DNA of 35,660 nt from Muricoccus roseus (GTDB lineage Bacteria > Pseudomonadota > Alphaproteobacteria > Acetobacterales > Acetobacteraceae): assembly GCF_900141905.1 (NCBI RefSeq), contig NZ_FQZF01000040.1:1-35660 (forward strand), written 5' to 3'. Within the stretch, counting starts at the first letter, position 1. Each line of letters starts with the position of its first letter. The position numbers and the translations under genes are program-made. This document shows, piece after piece, positions 22,392 through 30,446 of the stretch. The notes under the pieces were generated by a model. That model ran no database searches. It saw nothing but the letters and a program-made list of their open reading frames with translations, and was not told the origin of the DNA.

Positions 22392-23576
22392 CTAACGCAG
22401 AATCTCGCGGGAGATGGTGTTGCGCTGGATCTCCGACGAGCCCTCGTAGATCCGGGTAATGCGGATGTCGCGGTACAGCCGCTCGACCGCAAACCCCCGG
22501 CAGTAGCCGTAGCCGCCGAAGATCTGGACGGCACTGTCCACCGCGCGGCTCCCGGCCTCCGTCGCGAACAGCTTCGCCATGGAGGCGAGCTCGCGGCGCT
22601 TCTCGCCCTGGTCGAAGCGCCAGCAGGCGTCGAGCAGCATCAGGCGGGCGGCCCGCATCTCCGTCGCCATATTCGCGATCATGTGTCGGATGGCCTGAAG
22701 ATCCGCGATGAAGCCCCCGAAGGCCGGTCGGATCTTTGCCTGATCGACCGCGAGCTCCAGCGCGTACTCGCCCATGCCGAGTGCGGTCGCGCCGACGTTC
22801 AGGCGGCCCTCGTTCAGTCCCTCCAGGGCGTAGTGAAAGGCCTTTCCCTCCTCGCCCAGGAGGGAATCCGGTGGCAGCTGAACGTCGCTGAAGGATATTT
22901 CGTACACGCCTGGCGTCGCCGTCCCCATAAGCGGGATGACGCCATCGACGCGGTAGCCGGGCGTCGATGCCTCCAGCAGGAAGGCCGAGATGCCCCCGCG
23001 CGGGCCGGCCGCCTTGTCGGTATAGGCGTAGACCACCAGGGTCTTCGCGTTCTTCGCGTTCGAGATGAACGTTTTGCTGCCGTTGAGCAGCCAGCCATCC
23101 ACGTTGCGCGTCGCCGTCGTACGCATCGACCCGAGATCCGATCCGCAATGCGGCTCGGTCAAGCCAAAGGCGATGGGGATGTCGCCACTGATCATTCCCG
23201 GCACCAGCCGCGCCTTCTGCTCGGCGCTGGCGTGGTTCAGGATGTTCTTGGCAGCCGGGCCCATCAGGGGCCGGAGCTCCGTCCAGAACTGGGGCGGCAG
23301 GCGCGCCAGCTCGGCCTGGACGACGCACTGTGCCAGTGCGCCCATCCCGAGACCCCCGTACTCCTCCGGGAAGGCTAGGGCGAAGTAGCCGTTCTTGATG
23401 AGGGTCTGCCGCACCTGAGGGGGCACGACGCCCGTCTCCTGGAACTCCCTCTCCAGGGGAAGCAGGTCATCGACCAGGACGCGGGTGACGGAGCGGAACT
23501 CCGCGACGGCCTCCGGGATCTCGAAGTTCATCCCGGCATCCAGGGCCGCAGCCCCGCCCGGCGACTGGTAGTTCAT
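22392..23576 (-). CDS. Acyl-CoA dehydrogenase
   Basis: A 394-residue FAD-dependent acyl-CoA dehydrogenase, introducing a C=C bond alpha-beta to the CoA thioester and reducing ETF. Motifs: GYFALAFPEEYGGLGMG, IAFGLTEPHCGSDLGSMRTT (FAD/substrate signature), GWLLNGSKTFISNAKNAKTL, EGLNEGRLNVGATALGMGEY, and the C-terminal VQIFGGYGYCRGFAVERLYR followed by DIRITRIYEGSSEIQRNTIS with the likely catalytic Glu in YEGSSE. ATG 23576 follows GGGGAGG at a good distance; the longer frame (23717) overlaps the promoter. It is divergent from a LysR regulator that probably controls it. Confidence 0.93.
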   Translation of the reverse strand: MNYQSPGGAAALDAGMNFEIPEAVAEFRSVTRVLVDDLLPLEREFQETGVVPPQVRQTLIKNGYFALAFPEEYGGLGMGALAQCVVQAELARLPPQFWTELRPLMGPAAKNILNHASAEQKARLVPGMISGDIPIAFGLTEPHCGSDLGSMRTTATRNVDGWLLNGSKTFISNAKNAKTLVVYAYTDKAAGPRGGISAFLLEASTPGYRVDGVIPLMGTATPGVYEISFSDVQLPPDSLLGEEGKAFHYALEGLNEGRLNVGATALGMGEYALELAVDQAKIRPAFGGFIADLQAIRHMIANMATEMRAARLMLLDACWRFDQGEKRRELASMAKLFATEAGSRAVDSAVQIFGGYGYCRGFAVERLYRDIRITRIYEGSSEIQRNTISREILR

Positions 23577-23652
23577 GGAAGGATCCTCCCCGCTCGCGGC
23601 GCTTGTCCGTACGTGCGCCGGGCAGCACCTTATCGGGTATAAATGGTAGGGC

Positions 23653-23666
23653 CAATAGATATATTG
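23653..23666. promoter_or_regulatory. Palindrome in the LysR/acyl-CoA dehydrogenase divergent promoter
   Basis: CAATA-GATA-TATTG (23653-23666) is symmetric, apart from its centre, in an AT-rich patch of this 124-bp divergent region. Just left is TTATCGGGTATAA (about 23630-23643) with TTAT/ATAA symmetry. LysR regulators bind such T-N11-A type sites between themselves and the target gene, so these are candidate operators. Confidence 0.5.
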
Positions 23667-23700
23667 ACATCGCCTCCGGCCGGGGGGAAGTCGGAGAACC

Positions 23701-24945
23701 ATGCAGGCCGACCCCAATCAGCTGAACCTGCGCCACCTGCGCGCGATGCTCGCCATCCAGGATCGCCGGACGCTGAGTGCCGCGGCCGAGGCTGTGAGCC
23801 TGTCTCAGCCCGCGCTGACGCAGGGCTTTGCAAAGCTTCAGGCCCAGTTCGGCCACAACCTCTTCCACCGGACGGCGGGCGGCATCACCCTCACGCGTCC
23901 GGGCGAGGTCCTGGCAGACCGCGTCCGCGCGGCCTTCGGCCACCTCGCGGCCGGGCTGGGGCGGCTTCCCCGGAAATCCGGCTCGGACGAGCGCCTGCTC
24001 AGGATGACACAGGTCCGCGCCCTGCTCGCCCTGGCAGGGGCCGCCGGGTACGCTCCCGCGTCGCGGGAGGCCGGGCTGTCCAAGACCGCCCTTCACCGGG
24101 CCGTCGGTGAGCTGGAAAAGGATCTCGGCACGGGCCTCACCGATCGGCGGGGACGCGGGGTCTGCCTAAACGCTGCGGGACGGCGCCTTGCCCGCGGCAT
24201 GCGTCTCGCGCTCTCGGAGATTACGGCTGCCATCTCCGATCTCGACGACGGCGCGGGCACGACGCTCATCCGCGTCGGCGCAACCCCTCTCTCCCGCTGC
24301 TTCTTGGTGCCCGCGGCCATCGCGCGCATGGCCGCGGAGCAGCCGCGAGTGCGGTTCGACGTCGTCGAGGGCGGATGGGGCGACCTGGTCGAGCCGTTGC
24401 AGGACGGCATCCTCGACATGATGGTGGGAGGCCTGCGCCCGGTCGGTGGCGCGGATGCCGTGCAGCGCCCGCTCTACCAGGACCAGCTCATCATCGTCGC
24501 GGGCCAGCAGCACCCGCTCGTCGGGCACGGGCAGCCGGGTGCGGCCGCGCTGGCCTCCTATCCTTGGATCGTCGCGAAGCCCAACTCGTTCCTGCGGACG
24601 CAGTGGGAACAGCTTTTCCAGGGCGGTGAGCTGCCGCCCGCGCCCATCGAGTGCGGGTCAGTAATGATCATCGGCCGCCTGCTCACCGAGGGGAACTTTC
24701 TGACCCTCCTTTCGCCCGATCAGATCGCCCTCCAGGTCCAGAGCGGACTCCTCGCGACCATCGGGGCGCCGCTCCGCGGCACCGTGCGGCCGGTCGGCCT
24801 AATCACGCGGCATGGCTGGCGCCCTTCTGTGTCGCAGCGCCGCTTCGTCGAACTGCTGGAGGAGATAGCGGCTCATCGGCGAACCGATCTGCCGCAGGAT
24901 CCTACTGGTTTCCCCGGCTATGGCCGTCGAGCATCTTCGCCTTGA
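23701..24945 (+). CDS. LysR-type regulator with two tandem N-terminal HTH domains
   Basis: A 414-residue transcription factor, 100 residues longer than ordinary LysR proteins. Residues 10-68 are a normal LysR winged helix (LRHLRAMLAIQDRRTLSAAA, AEAVSLSQPALTQGFAKLQA, LFHRTAGGITLTRPGE). Residues 101-160 look like a second, diverged copy (VRALLALAGAAGYAPASREA, GLSKTALHRAVGELEKDLGT, DRRGRGVCLNAAGRRLA). The effector domain follows (TTLIRVGATPLSRCFLVPAA, VRFDVVEGGWGDLVEPLQDG, ILDMMVGGLRPVG, PLYQDQLIIVAGQQHPLVGH). It is transcribed away from the acyl-CoA dehydrogenase gene across a 124-bp region with palindromes, and probably controls it. Confidence 0.9.
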   Translation: MQADPNQLNLRHLRAMLAIQDRRTLSAAAEAVSLSQPALTQGFAKLQAQFGHNLFHRTAGGITLTRPGEVLADRVRAAFGHLAAGLGRLPRKSGSDERLLRMTQVRALLALAGAAGYAPASREAGLSKTALHRAVGELEKDLGTGLTDRRGRGVCLNAAGRRLARGMRLALSEITAAISDLDDGAGTTLIRVGATPLSRCFLVPAAIARMAAEQPRVRFDVVEGGWGDLVEPLQDGILDMMVGGLRPVGGADAVQRPLYQDQLIIVAGQQHPLVGHGQPGAAALASYPWIVAKPNSFLRTQWEQLFQGGELPPAPIECGSVMIIGRLLTEGNFLTLLSPDQIALQVQSGLLATIGAPLRGTVRPVGLITRHGWRPSVSQRRFVELLEEIAAHRRTDLPQDPTGFPGYGRRASSP

Positions 24946-25134
24946 CCAACCTCCTGCGGCGCGCCCCGGCCATCCGTCCGAAGGTCGGAGATGCGCCCGG
25001 GGCGCGTGCGCCTTGCGACCCTTCAGGCTATCGGTCCGCTCCGCCGCGAATGTTCTGCGCGGCGGCGGGCGGGCGTTGCTGGCCCTAGCGGGCCCACTGT
25101 AAACTGCCGGCCTCACTGCAAGAGGCCGTCTCAC

Positions 25135-25908
25135 TTGCCGGCACGCCCCGCACTGACCGTGAAGCCCGGCTTCGTGCCGGTGAGGACACAACGCGCCTTC
25201 GAGGTGATCTGCGACCAGATCCGGAGGGAGCTGGCCCAAAAGACGCTGAAGGTCGGCGACAAGTTACCACCCGAACGCGAGCTGGCGGCCCAGTTCCAGG
25301 TGAGCAGGGGCGCACTCCGGGAGGCGCTCAGGAGTCTGGAGGTCGCGGGTATCATCTACAACGTCAAGGGCGCGAAGGGGGGTGCCTTCGTGCAGGCCGC
25401 GGACTCTGAGCGCGTGACACAGGCCATGCAGGACTACATTCATCTCGACAGCGTGTCCCTCGACGAGCTGACGGAAGCGCGCATCGCCCTCCAGGAGGTG
25501 ATCGTCCGGCTCGCCTGCGCGCGGGCGACAGAGGCACACCTCGTAGATCTGGAGCGGATCGTCGAGGAGACGCGGGTGGCCGGAGACCTCGAGACACGAC
25601 TGCGATGCGCCGAGGAGTATTACGCCGTCCTCGCGCGCGCCACGATGAACCGAATCTTCGGCGTGGTGATGAAGTCCCTTTCGTCGATTCTGCAGAGCTT
25701 CCTGAAGGATCCCGATCACGAGCTGCTACAGGAAAGCCTGTTCCAGTCACGGCTGCGCCTGGTGCGCCTTCTCCGCGAGAAGGATTGCGAGGGGGCGGTC
25801 GAGGAGATGCGACAGCATCTCGAGCGCATCCACCGGCACATCCAGCGCGGCAACGCCGCCGGGACCAGGCGCCCTCCCGGACGCCGCAGCGCGAAGCGGC
25901 CCGCCTGA
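25135..25908 (+). CDS. GntR-family regulator, FadR/FCD subfamily
   Basis: About 257 residues. The N-terminal winged helix is clear (RAFEVICDQIRRELAQKTLK, VGDKLPPERELAAQFQVSRG, ALREALRSLEVAGIIYNVKG, AKGGAFV). The helical C-terminal FCD domain follows (LTEARIALQEVIVRLACARA, HRHIQRG end). FCD regulators sense small carboxylates and usually repress nearby catabolic genes. The start is uncertain: TTG 25135 has AGAGG 9 nt upstream, while GTG 25159 would give the more usual short N-terminus. It follows the LysR gene by 189 bp and is convergent with the SDR gene, so likely targets are the leftward SDR-to-oxygenase operon. Confidence 0.88.
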   Translation: MPARPALTVKPGFVPVRTQRAFEVICDQIRRELAQKTLKVGDKLPPERELAAQFQVSRGALREALRSLEVAGIIYNVKGAKGGAFVQAADSERVTQAMQDYIHLDSVSLDELTEARIALQEVIVRLACARATEAHLVDLERIVEETRVAGDLETRLRCAEEYYAVLARATMNRIFGVVMKSLSSILQSFLKDPDHELLQESLFQSRLRLVRLLREKDCEGAVEEMRQHLERIHRHIQRGNAAGTRRPPGRRSAKRPA

Positions 25909-25973
25909 GGCAGACCGCCGCCCGGCGTGCACGCCCGGGAACGTTGATCCGTCCCACGGAAGGGCCGGGGCGC

Positions 25974-26762
25974 TCAGCGGAGATAGAGGCCGCCGTTCAT
26001 GTCGAGGGTTGCGCCGACGAAGAAGCCGCCGCGGTCGGAGGCCAGCAGCGCGACCGCGGCGGCTATCTCGGAGACCTCCATGAACCGTCCGGCCGGCACC
26101 TCGCGCTCGATGCGCGCGATCTGCTCCGGAGAGAGCCGGCCTTTCGCGCTCGCGATGGGGCCCGGAGAGACGGCGTTGACCGTCACCCCGGTGCCGCCGA
26201 GGAAGCGGGCGAAGTACTTCGTCAGCATGATCGCGCCGGCCTTCGCGGCCGCGTAGTGCGGAGACGCCACCGTGCCGCCGTTCTGGCCGGCCAGGGAGGT
26301 GATGTTGACGATCCTGCCGTACCCGTTGCCACGCATGTGCCCGGAGAAGACCTGGCAGCTCAAGAAGACGCTGCGCATGTTGATAGCGACGATCTCGTCG
26401 AATTCCTCCGGCGTGATCTCGTCTGTCGGCGTCCGCTTCGCGTAGCCGGCGTTGTTAACGACGATGTCGACCTTGCCCCAGGCCTCCACCATCCGGTCGC
26501 GCGCGACTGTGAAGTCGGCCTTGCGGCGAACATCCAACGGGATGGCCATCGCCGTGCTGCCGCCCGGATCGAGCTGCCCGGCGACCGTGCCGGCCGCGGC
26601 GTGGTCCACGTCGGTCACCGCCACGCGCGCGCCCCCGGCGTGCAATTCGCGGGCGATTGCCTCCCCCACGCCCCTTCCTGCGCCCGTCACCAGCGCCGTC
26701 CGGCCCGCGAAGGAGAAGCTCCCGTTGGGAGGGATCGAAACGTCCTGCACCATGATCCTCAC
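25974..26762 (-). CDS. Short-chain dehydrogenase/reductase (SDR)
   Basis: A classical SDR of about 262 residues using NAD(P). The cofactor motif TGAGRGVG is at 26-33, NNAG at about 110-113 (VDIVVNNAGYAKR), the catalytic Ser in VNITSLAG and Tyr170-x3-Lys174 in SPHYAAAKAG, and the following PG motif in VSPGPIA. Such enzymes oxidise alcohols or dihydrodiols in catabolic operons or act as 3-oxoacyl reductases. The listed start is a GTG at 26762; ATG 26753 or GTG 26750 are alternatives, with GAGG only just upstream. It is the last gene of the leftward operon starting at the Rieske oxygenase. Confidence 0.9.
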   Translation of the reverse strand: MRIMVQDVSIPPNGSFSFAGRTALVTGAGRGVGEAIARELHAGGARVAVTDVDHAAAGTVAGQLDPGGSTAMAIPLDVRRKADFTVARDRMVEAWGKVDIVVNNAGYAKRTPTDEITPEEFDEIVAINMRSVFLSCQVFSGHMRGNGYGRIVNITSLAGQNGGTVASPHYAAAKAGAIMLTKYFARFLGGTGVTVNAVSPGPIASAKGRLSPEQIARIEREVPAGRFMEVSEIAAAVALLASDRGGFFVGATLDMNGGLYLR

Positions 26763-26819
26763 ATCTGACTGGGCGCGGCACGCGCGCCGGTCCAGGCCTT
26801 CCTGCCCGGGGATGAGGCC

Positions 26820-27785
26820 CTACTGCGGCGCGATGTTCAACTCGCGAAAGGCGCGCCGCCAGAACTCCGTGGACGATCGGACGACGGCCTGCATCTCGGC
26901 CGCCGGCCGGAACGTGGTCTGAATGGCGCCGGCGGCAAAGCTCCCCTGCACCTCGCTCTCCTCCAGCGCGGCGCGCAGCGCGACGTCCATCTCCTGCACG
27001 AAGCCGGCGGGCAGCCCGGGCGGCCCGAGGAAGCCGTACCAGGGCTCGGCACCGGCGCCGCGGAACACGTCGCCGATGACCGGAACCTCGGGTGCGAGCG
27101 AGGAGCGGCTCTCCGCGATCACCGCGAGGAAGCGGATCGTGCCGTTGCGCATCGCTTCGTTGGTCGCCAGGGTCGTGGAGTTGATCTGCATCTTCACGAC
27201 ACCGGAGATGAGGGCCAGGCCCGCCTCCGCCGTACCCCGGTAGGCGACATGCGTCAGCTTTACTCCGGTCTGGTGCTCGAACAGCATGGCCGCGATATGG
27301 CCCACGGAACCCATCCCGGCATTGGCCACGTTGATCCCGTCGGGCTGCGATTTCGCGAAGGCGATGAACTCCTGCACGGTCGTCGCGGGGATATCCTTGT
27401 GGACCATTAGGAAGAGCGGGCTGCTCCCCACCAGAGCGACGGGCTCGAAATCCTTCACAGGATCGTATCCGGCGGCCCGGTTGACCATGGTGAGGGTGAT
27501 GTAGCCCGGCGGGGTGAACAGCAGGACGTTCCCGTCGGGCGGCGCGCTCTGGACGAAGCGGACCCCGATCAGCCCGCCCGCGCCGCCCCGGTTCTCGACT
27601 ATCACGGTGCGCCGGAGCTTCGGCGCGAGCGATGCGGCGAGAACCCTCGCGATCGCGTCGGTCGAACCGCCGGGGCCGTAGGGCACCACGATGCGCAGAG
27701 GCGGCCGTTGAGGCTGTGCCTTGACAACCGAGGCGGACGATAGGATGGCCGCCGACGCCAGCCCCACCAACGCTCTTCTTTCCAT
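26820..27785 (-). CDS. Bug-family periplasmic receptor, second copy
   Basis: A 321-residue Bug/TctC-type solute receptor, paralogous to the one at 17553. The signal peptide (MERRALVGLASAAILSSASV, VKAQPQ) gives a mature start near residue 25. Family motifs: LRIVVPYGPGGSTDAIARVL, VIVENRGGAGGLIGVRFVQS, PPDGNVLLFTPPG, YDPVKDFEPVALVGS, LTHVAYRGTAEAGLALISGV. ATG 27785 has GGAGG at normal distance; the frame open to 28001 lies in the reductase gene. It is between the SDR and the oxygenase reductase genes, so it is probably induced with the ring-hydroxylating enzymes and delivers their substrate or a related acid. Confidence 0.9.
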   Translation of the reverse strand: MERRALVGLASAAILSSASVVKAQPQRPPLRIVVPYGPGGSTDAIARVLAASLAPKLRRTVIVENRGGAGGLIGVRFVQSAPPDGNVLLFTPPGYITLTMVNRAAGYDPVKDFEPVALVGSSPLFLMVHKDIPATTVQEFIAFAKSQPDGINVANAGMGSVGHIAAMLFEHQTGVKLTHVAYRGTAEAGLALISGVVKMQINSTTLATNEAMRNGTIRFLAVIAESRSSLAPEVPVIGDVFRGAGAEPWYGFLGPPGLPAGFVQEMDVALRAALEESEVQGSFAAGAIQTTFRPAAEMQAVVRSSTEFWRRAFRELNIAPQ

Positions 27786-27856
27786 TTCATCCTCCCGGTC
27801 ACGGATCGTCTTGATCTTGCCTGGCGCCGATCCTTGCCGGCGCGTTCGGCCCCGCC

Positions 27857-28867
27857 CTAAATGTCCAGCACCAGCTTCGGCGTCCTCGAGCCGGAGCAGC
27901 AGACCATGACCGTCCGGTTCGCCCGCTTCTCCTCCTCGGTCAGGAATTGGTCTCGGTGGTCTGGCACGCCCTCGAGCACGCCGACTTGGCAGGTTCCGCA
28001 TACCCCCTCGGAACAGGCGAAGCCGATATTCGCCCCGGCGGACAGCAGCGCATCCAGCATCGTCTCGCCGTCCTGCACCGCGACGGTCTTCCCGCTGCGC
28101 CGGAGCTCCAGCACGTAGTCGCCGCCAATCGCGACCTCGACGTCCGCGGAGAAGTACTCCACGTGGACGGTCCCCGGCGGGCGCCCCGCGGCTAGCGCCT
28201 CGAACGCCTGGATCATCCCGGCGGGACCACAGCAGTACAGGTGCGCCTCCGGAGGTGCGGCCGCCACGACCGCGGCGAGGTCAAGCCGGAGCCCGCCCGG
28301 CTCCTCGTCGAACAGGACATTCGCCGGAAGGTGCTCCTCCAGGCGGTCGAGGTAACCGGCGATTGCGCGCCGCCGACTGACGTAGTGCAGCTCCCAGCGC
28401 CGGCCCAGCGCCTCCAGCCGCGCGATCATCGAAAGCATCGGCGTGATGCCGATCCCCCCTGCGATCAGTATTGTTCGCGTGGCGCCCTCCTCGAGCGGGA
28501 AGTTGTTCCTGGGCGCCGAGATCTCCACGACCTGACCGGGCCGCCAGTTCTCGTGGATGTGCCGCGATCCGCCCCGGCTTTCGGGCGCGAGCTGCACGCC
28601 GATTTCATAGCGGTCCCGTTGCGACGGGTCATTCGCCAGCGAGTAGCTGCGCGTGAGGCCGGGCGTCAGCCGGACGTTGATGTGCGCGCCGGCCGTGAAG
28701 GGCGGGAACCGCTCCCCGGGGAGCGGTTCCAGCTCGTAGGTGTTGATGCCCTCCGCCTCCCATCGCACGGCCCTGATCCGTGCCTTCAGGCTTTCGGGCG
28801 CACCGGCCTGGGTTTGGGGGACGGCAATTGCCCCTTCGCCGGCGCTTGGCCGGACGGTTGTCTGCAT
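27857..28867 (-). CDS. Oxygenase reductase (FNR-type FAD/NAD plus plant-type [2Fe-2S])
   Basis: A 336-residue electron-transfer protein like phthalate dioxygenase or vanillate demethylase reductase, passing electrons from NAD(P)H to the Rieske oxygenase. FAD motif TRSYSLAND, nucleotide domain ILIAGGIGITPMLSMIARLE and YCCGPAGMIQAFEA, and a C-terminal ferredoxin with ligands Cys285, Cys290, Cys293 and Cys323 (FACSEGVCGTCQ, VMVCCSG). ATG 28867 has GAGGAA upstream. The N-terminal 25 residues before the FNR fold are extra and flexible. The gene lies 70 bp after the oxygenase gene and clearly forms a two-component pair. Confidence 0.92.
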   Translation of the reverse strand: MQTTVRPSAGEGAIAVPQTQAGAPESLKARIRAVRWEAEGINTYELEPLPGERFPPFTAGAHINVRLTPGLTRSYSLANDPSQRDRYEIGVQLAPESRGGSRHIHENWRPGQVVEISAPRNNFPLEEGATRTILIAGGIGITPMLSMIARLEALGRRWELHYVSRRRAIAGYLDRLEEHLPANVLFDEEPGGLRLDLAAVVAAAPPEAHLYCCGPAGMIQAFEALAAGRPPGTVHVEYFSADVEVAIGGDYVLELRRSGKTVAVQDGETMLDALLSAGANIGFACSEGVCGTCQVGVLEGVPDHRDQFLTEEEKRANRTVMVCCSGSRTPKLVLDI

Positions 28868-28937
28868 GACTTCCTCGGCGATCCTGGACGTGACCCGCTG
28901 GCGCGCCCGGAAAGGCGCGCCAGACGACGCTGCCGGC

Positions 28938-30260
28938 TTACCGGGAGAGGGCCGGTTCTTCCCTCTCCGCGGCGGGCCAACGGACAGCCTTGGCCAGCTG
29001 CTCCTGGTAGGCCTGCTCGAGCGGCTGTCCAGGATCGTGCAGGAACGAGCCGGCACGCGCTCGGAAGAAGACATCGGGGTCGTCGACGCCCGGCGGCAGC
29101 ACGCCCTTGTCACGGAAGGCGCGTGCAGCGAGCAGCAGGCGCCGCCGCGTGCGCGCGATCATCTGGTCGGTCGGCGCGAGATGCTCGAAGGCGTGGTCCG
29201 TGATCGGACCCATGCTCTCCGTGACCGCTTGGTCCTGCATGGTGATGTTGGGGATGCCCGTGTACTGGGTGCCGTTGCGCTGGGACTCCCGATCGATTGC
29301 CCAGTCATTGGAGATATCGTCGGCCGAGCGCCAGCGGCCGTACCAATCCGTCGTGTTCGGGGCGTAGCGGAACGGCTCGAAGAGCGGCTCGCCCGTCTTG
29401 CGCTTGGAATTGTAGGCCGGGTTGCCGCCGTCTACGCCGCCGGTGATGTCGAACAGCATGGAGTGCTCGTCGTCGATGGGCACCCAGGCGCGGGCAATGG
29501 CGCGCGTGGCGAACTTGTTGTTCGGCGTCTGCGTCCAGAAAGGGAACATGAAATGCGCGACCCGCCAGGACATCTGGCCGTCGTCGTTGGGCCGGAACGC
29601 GCCGTACATCGTCCCCCAGTCCGCGTTGGAGACCTCGTATTCCGGCGCCCGGTTCAGGACCGTCGGGCGCATCGGGTGGTTCTCCTCAAGGTCGTCCGGC
29701 TCGAGCGAGCCGACGTGCAGGAAGCCGACGTGGGAGGTGTCGATGTCTCCCTCCAGAGCCTGCAACCAGTTGCAACTGCGCTGGAGGCACCAGATCTCAG
29801 CTCCCGGGATCATCGCCGCCTCGATCGCCGGGAGGGGTGGCGGCACGGCGCGATCGCCCATGTAGACCCAGATCAGGCCGTTGCGCTCGTGCGTCTTGTA
29901 AGCCTTGGCATGCACCTTCTCCTTGAAGTCGAGGCGCGCCGGAACACTCGGCATGTCGACGCACCGTCCCTCCACGTCGAACTTCCAGCCGTGGTACACG
30001 CAGCGAATCCCGCCTTCCTCGTTCCGGCCGATGAAGAGGGAGGCGCAACGGTGGGGGCAGCGATGGTCCATGATCCCCACACGGCCTGAGCTGTCGCGGA
30101 AGGCGACCAGCTTCTCGCCGAGGAGCATCAGGCGAACGGGGTCGCCATCCGCCTTCACCTCCGACGACATCAGGGCTGGCATCCAGTACTGCCGCATGAA
30201 CTGGCCCATGGCGGTTCCCGGACCGACACGCGTCAGGTCGGCACTGTCGTTGGCCTGCAT
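28938..30260 (-). CDS. Rieske non-haem iron oxygenase, large subunit (phthalate/vanillate type)
   Basis: A 440-residue ring-hydroxylating or demethylating oxygenase. The Rieske [2Fe-2S] ligands are Cys68-x-His70 and Cys87-x2-His90 (DHRCPHRCASL, IRCVYHGW). The catalytic iron site is in EGDIDTSHVGFLH with His177 and His182, and Asp174 as the bridge to the neighbouring Rieske centre; Asn164 may assist. It belongs to the single-subunit group paired with an FNR reductase (phthalate 4,5-dioxygenase, vanillate O-demethylase). Residues 115-440 carry the substrate pocket, which I cannot assign. ATG 30260 follows GGAGGAAC. It heads the leftward operon, behind a 16-bp palindrome. Substrate is probably an aromatic acid. 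Confidence 0.92.
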   Translation of the reverse strand: MQANDSADLTRVGPGTAMGQFMRQYWMPALMSSEVKADGDPVRLMLLGEKLVAFRDSSGRVGIMDHRCPHRCASLFIGRNEEGGIRCVYHGWKFDVEGRCVDMPSVPARLDFKEKVHAKAYKTHERNGLIWVYMGDRAVPPPLPAIEAAMIPGAEIWCLQRSCNWLQALEGDIDTSHVGFLHVGSLEPDDLEENHPMRPTVLNRAPEYEVSNADWGTMYGAFRPNDDGQMSWRVAHFMFPFWTQTPNNKFATRAIARAWVPIDDEHSMLFDITGGVDGGNPAYNSKRKTGEPLFEPFRYAPNTTDWYGRWRSADDISNDWAIDRESQRNGTQYTGIPNITMQDQAVTESMGPITDHAFEHLAPTDQMIARTRRRLLLAARAFRDKGVLPPGVDDPDVFFRARAGSFLHDPGQPLEQAYQEQLAKAVRWPAAEREEPALSR

Positions 30261-30319
30261 CCGTTCCTCCGTAGCTTTGTCTGGGAGATGTGGAACTCCC
30301 CCTGAGGCACCGATCCGCT

Positions 30320-30335
30320 CGTTTCGATCGAAACG
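30320..30335. promoter_or_regulatory. Perfect 16-bp palindrome upstream of the Rieske oxygenase gene
   Basis: CGTTTCGATCGAAACG is a perfect inverted repeat 60-75 bp upstream of the oxygenase ATG, where a repressor or activator of the operon should bind. It does not match the FCD-type GntR consensus (TGGT-N-ACCA-like), so the binding protein is unknown. Confidence 0.6.
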
Positions 30336-30390
30336 GACGGGGCCGCAACTACGTTCAACTGTATGACTCACTATCGGTCCGACCAAATAG

Positions 30391-30419
30391 GAAATTCGGC
30401 TCCAATATTCGAAATTCGG
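30391..30419. promoter_or_regulatory. Tandem GAAATTCGG sites, 20-bp period
   Basis: GAAATTCGG occurs at 30391-30399 and again at 30411-30419, two helical turns apart, about 130-160 bp upstream of the oxygenase ATG. Same-face tandem spacing suggests an activator site. The region ends 27 bp later at the IS6-type element. Confidence 0.5.
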
Positions 30420-30446
30420 GACGGTCGACGAACGAGTTCTAAAGAT

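Noticed and set aside
24946-25134. Terminator between the LysR and GntR genes
   Set aside because: GC-rich complementary stretches exist (around 24960 and 25000) but the loop is long and there is no T-run, so I did not call it.
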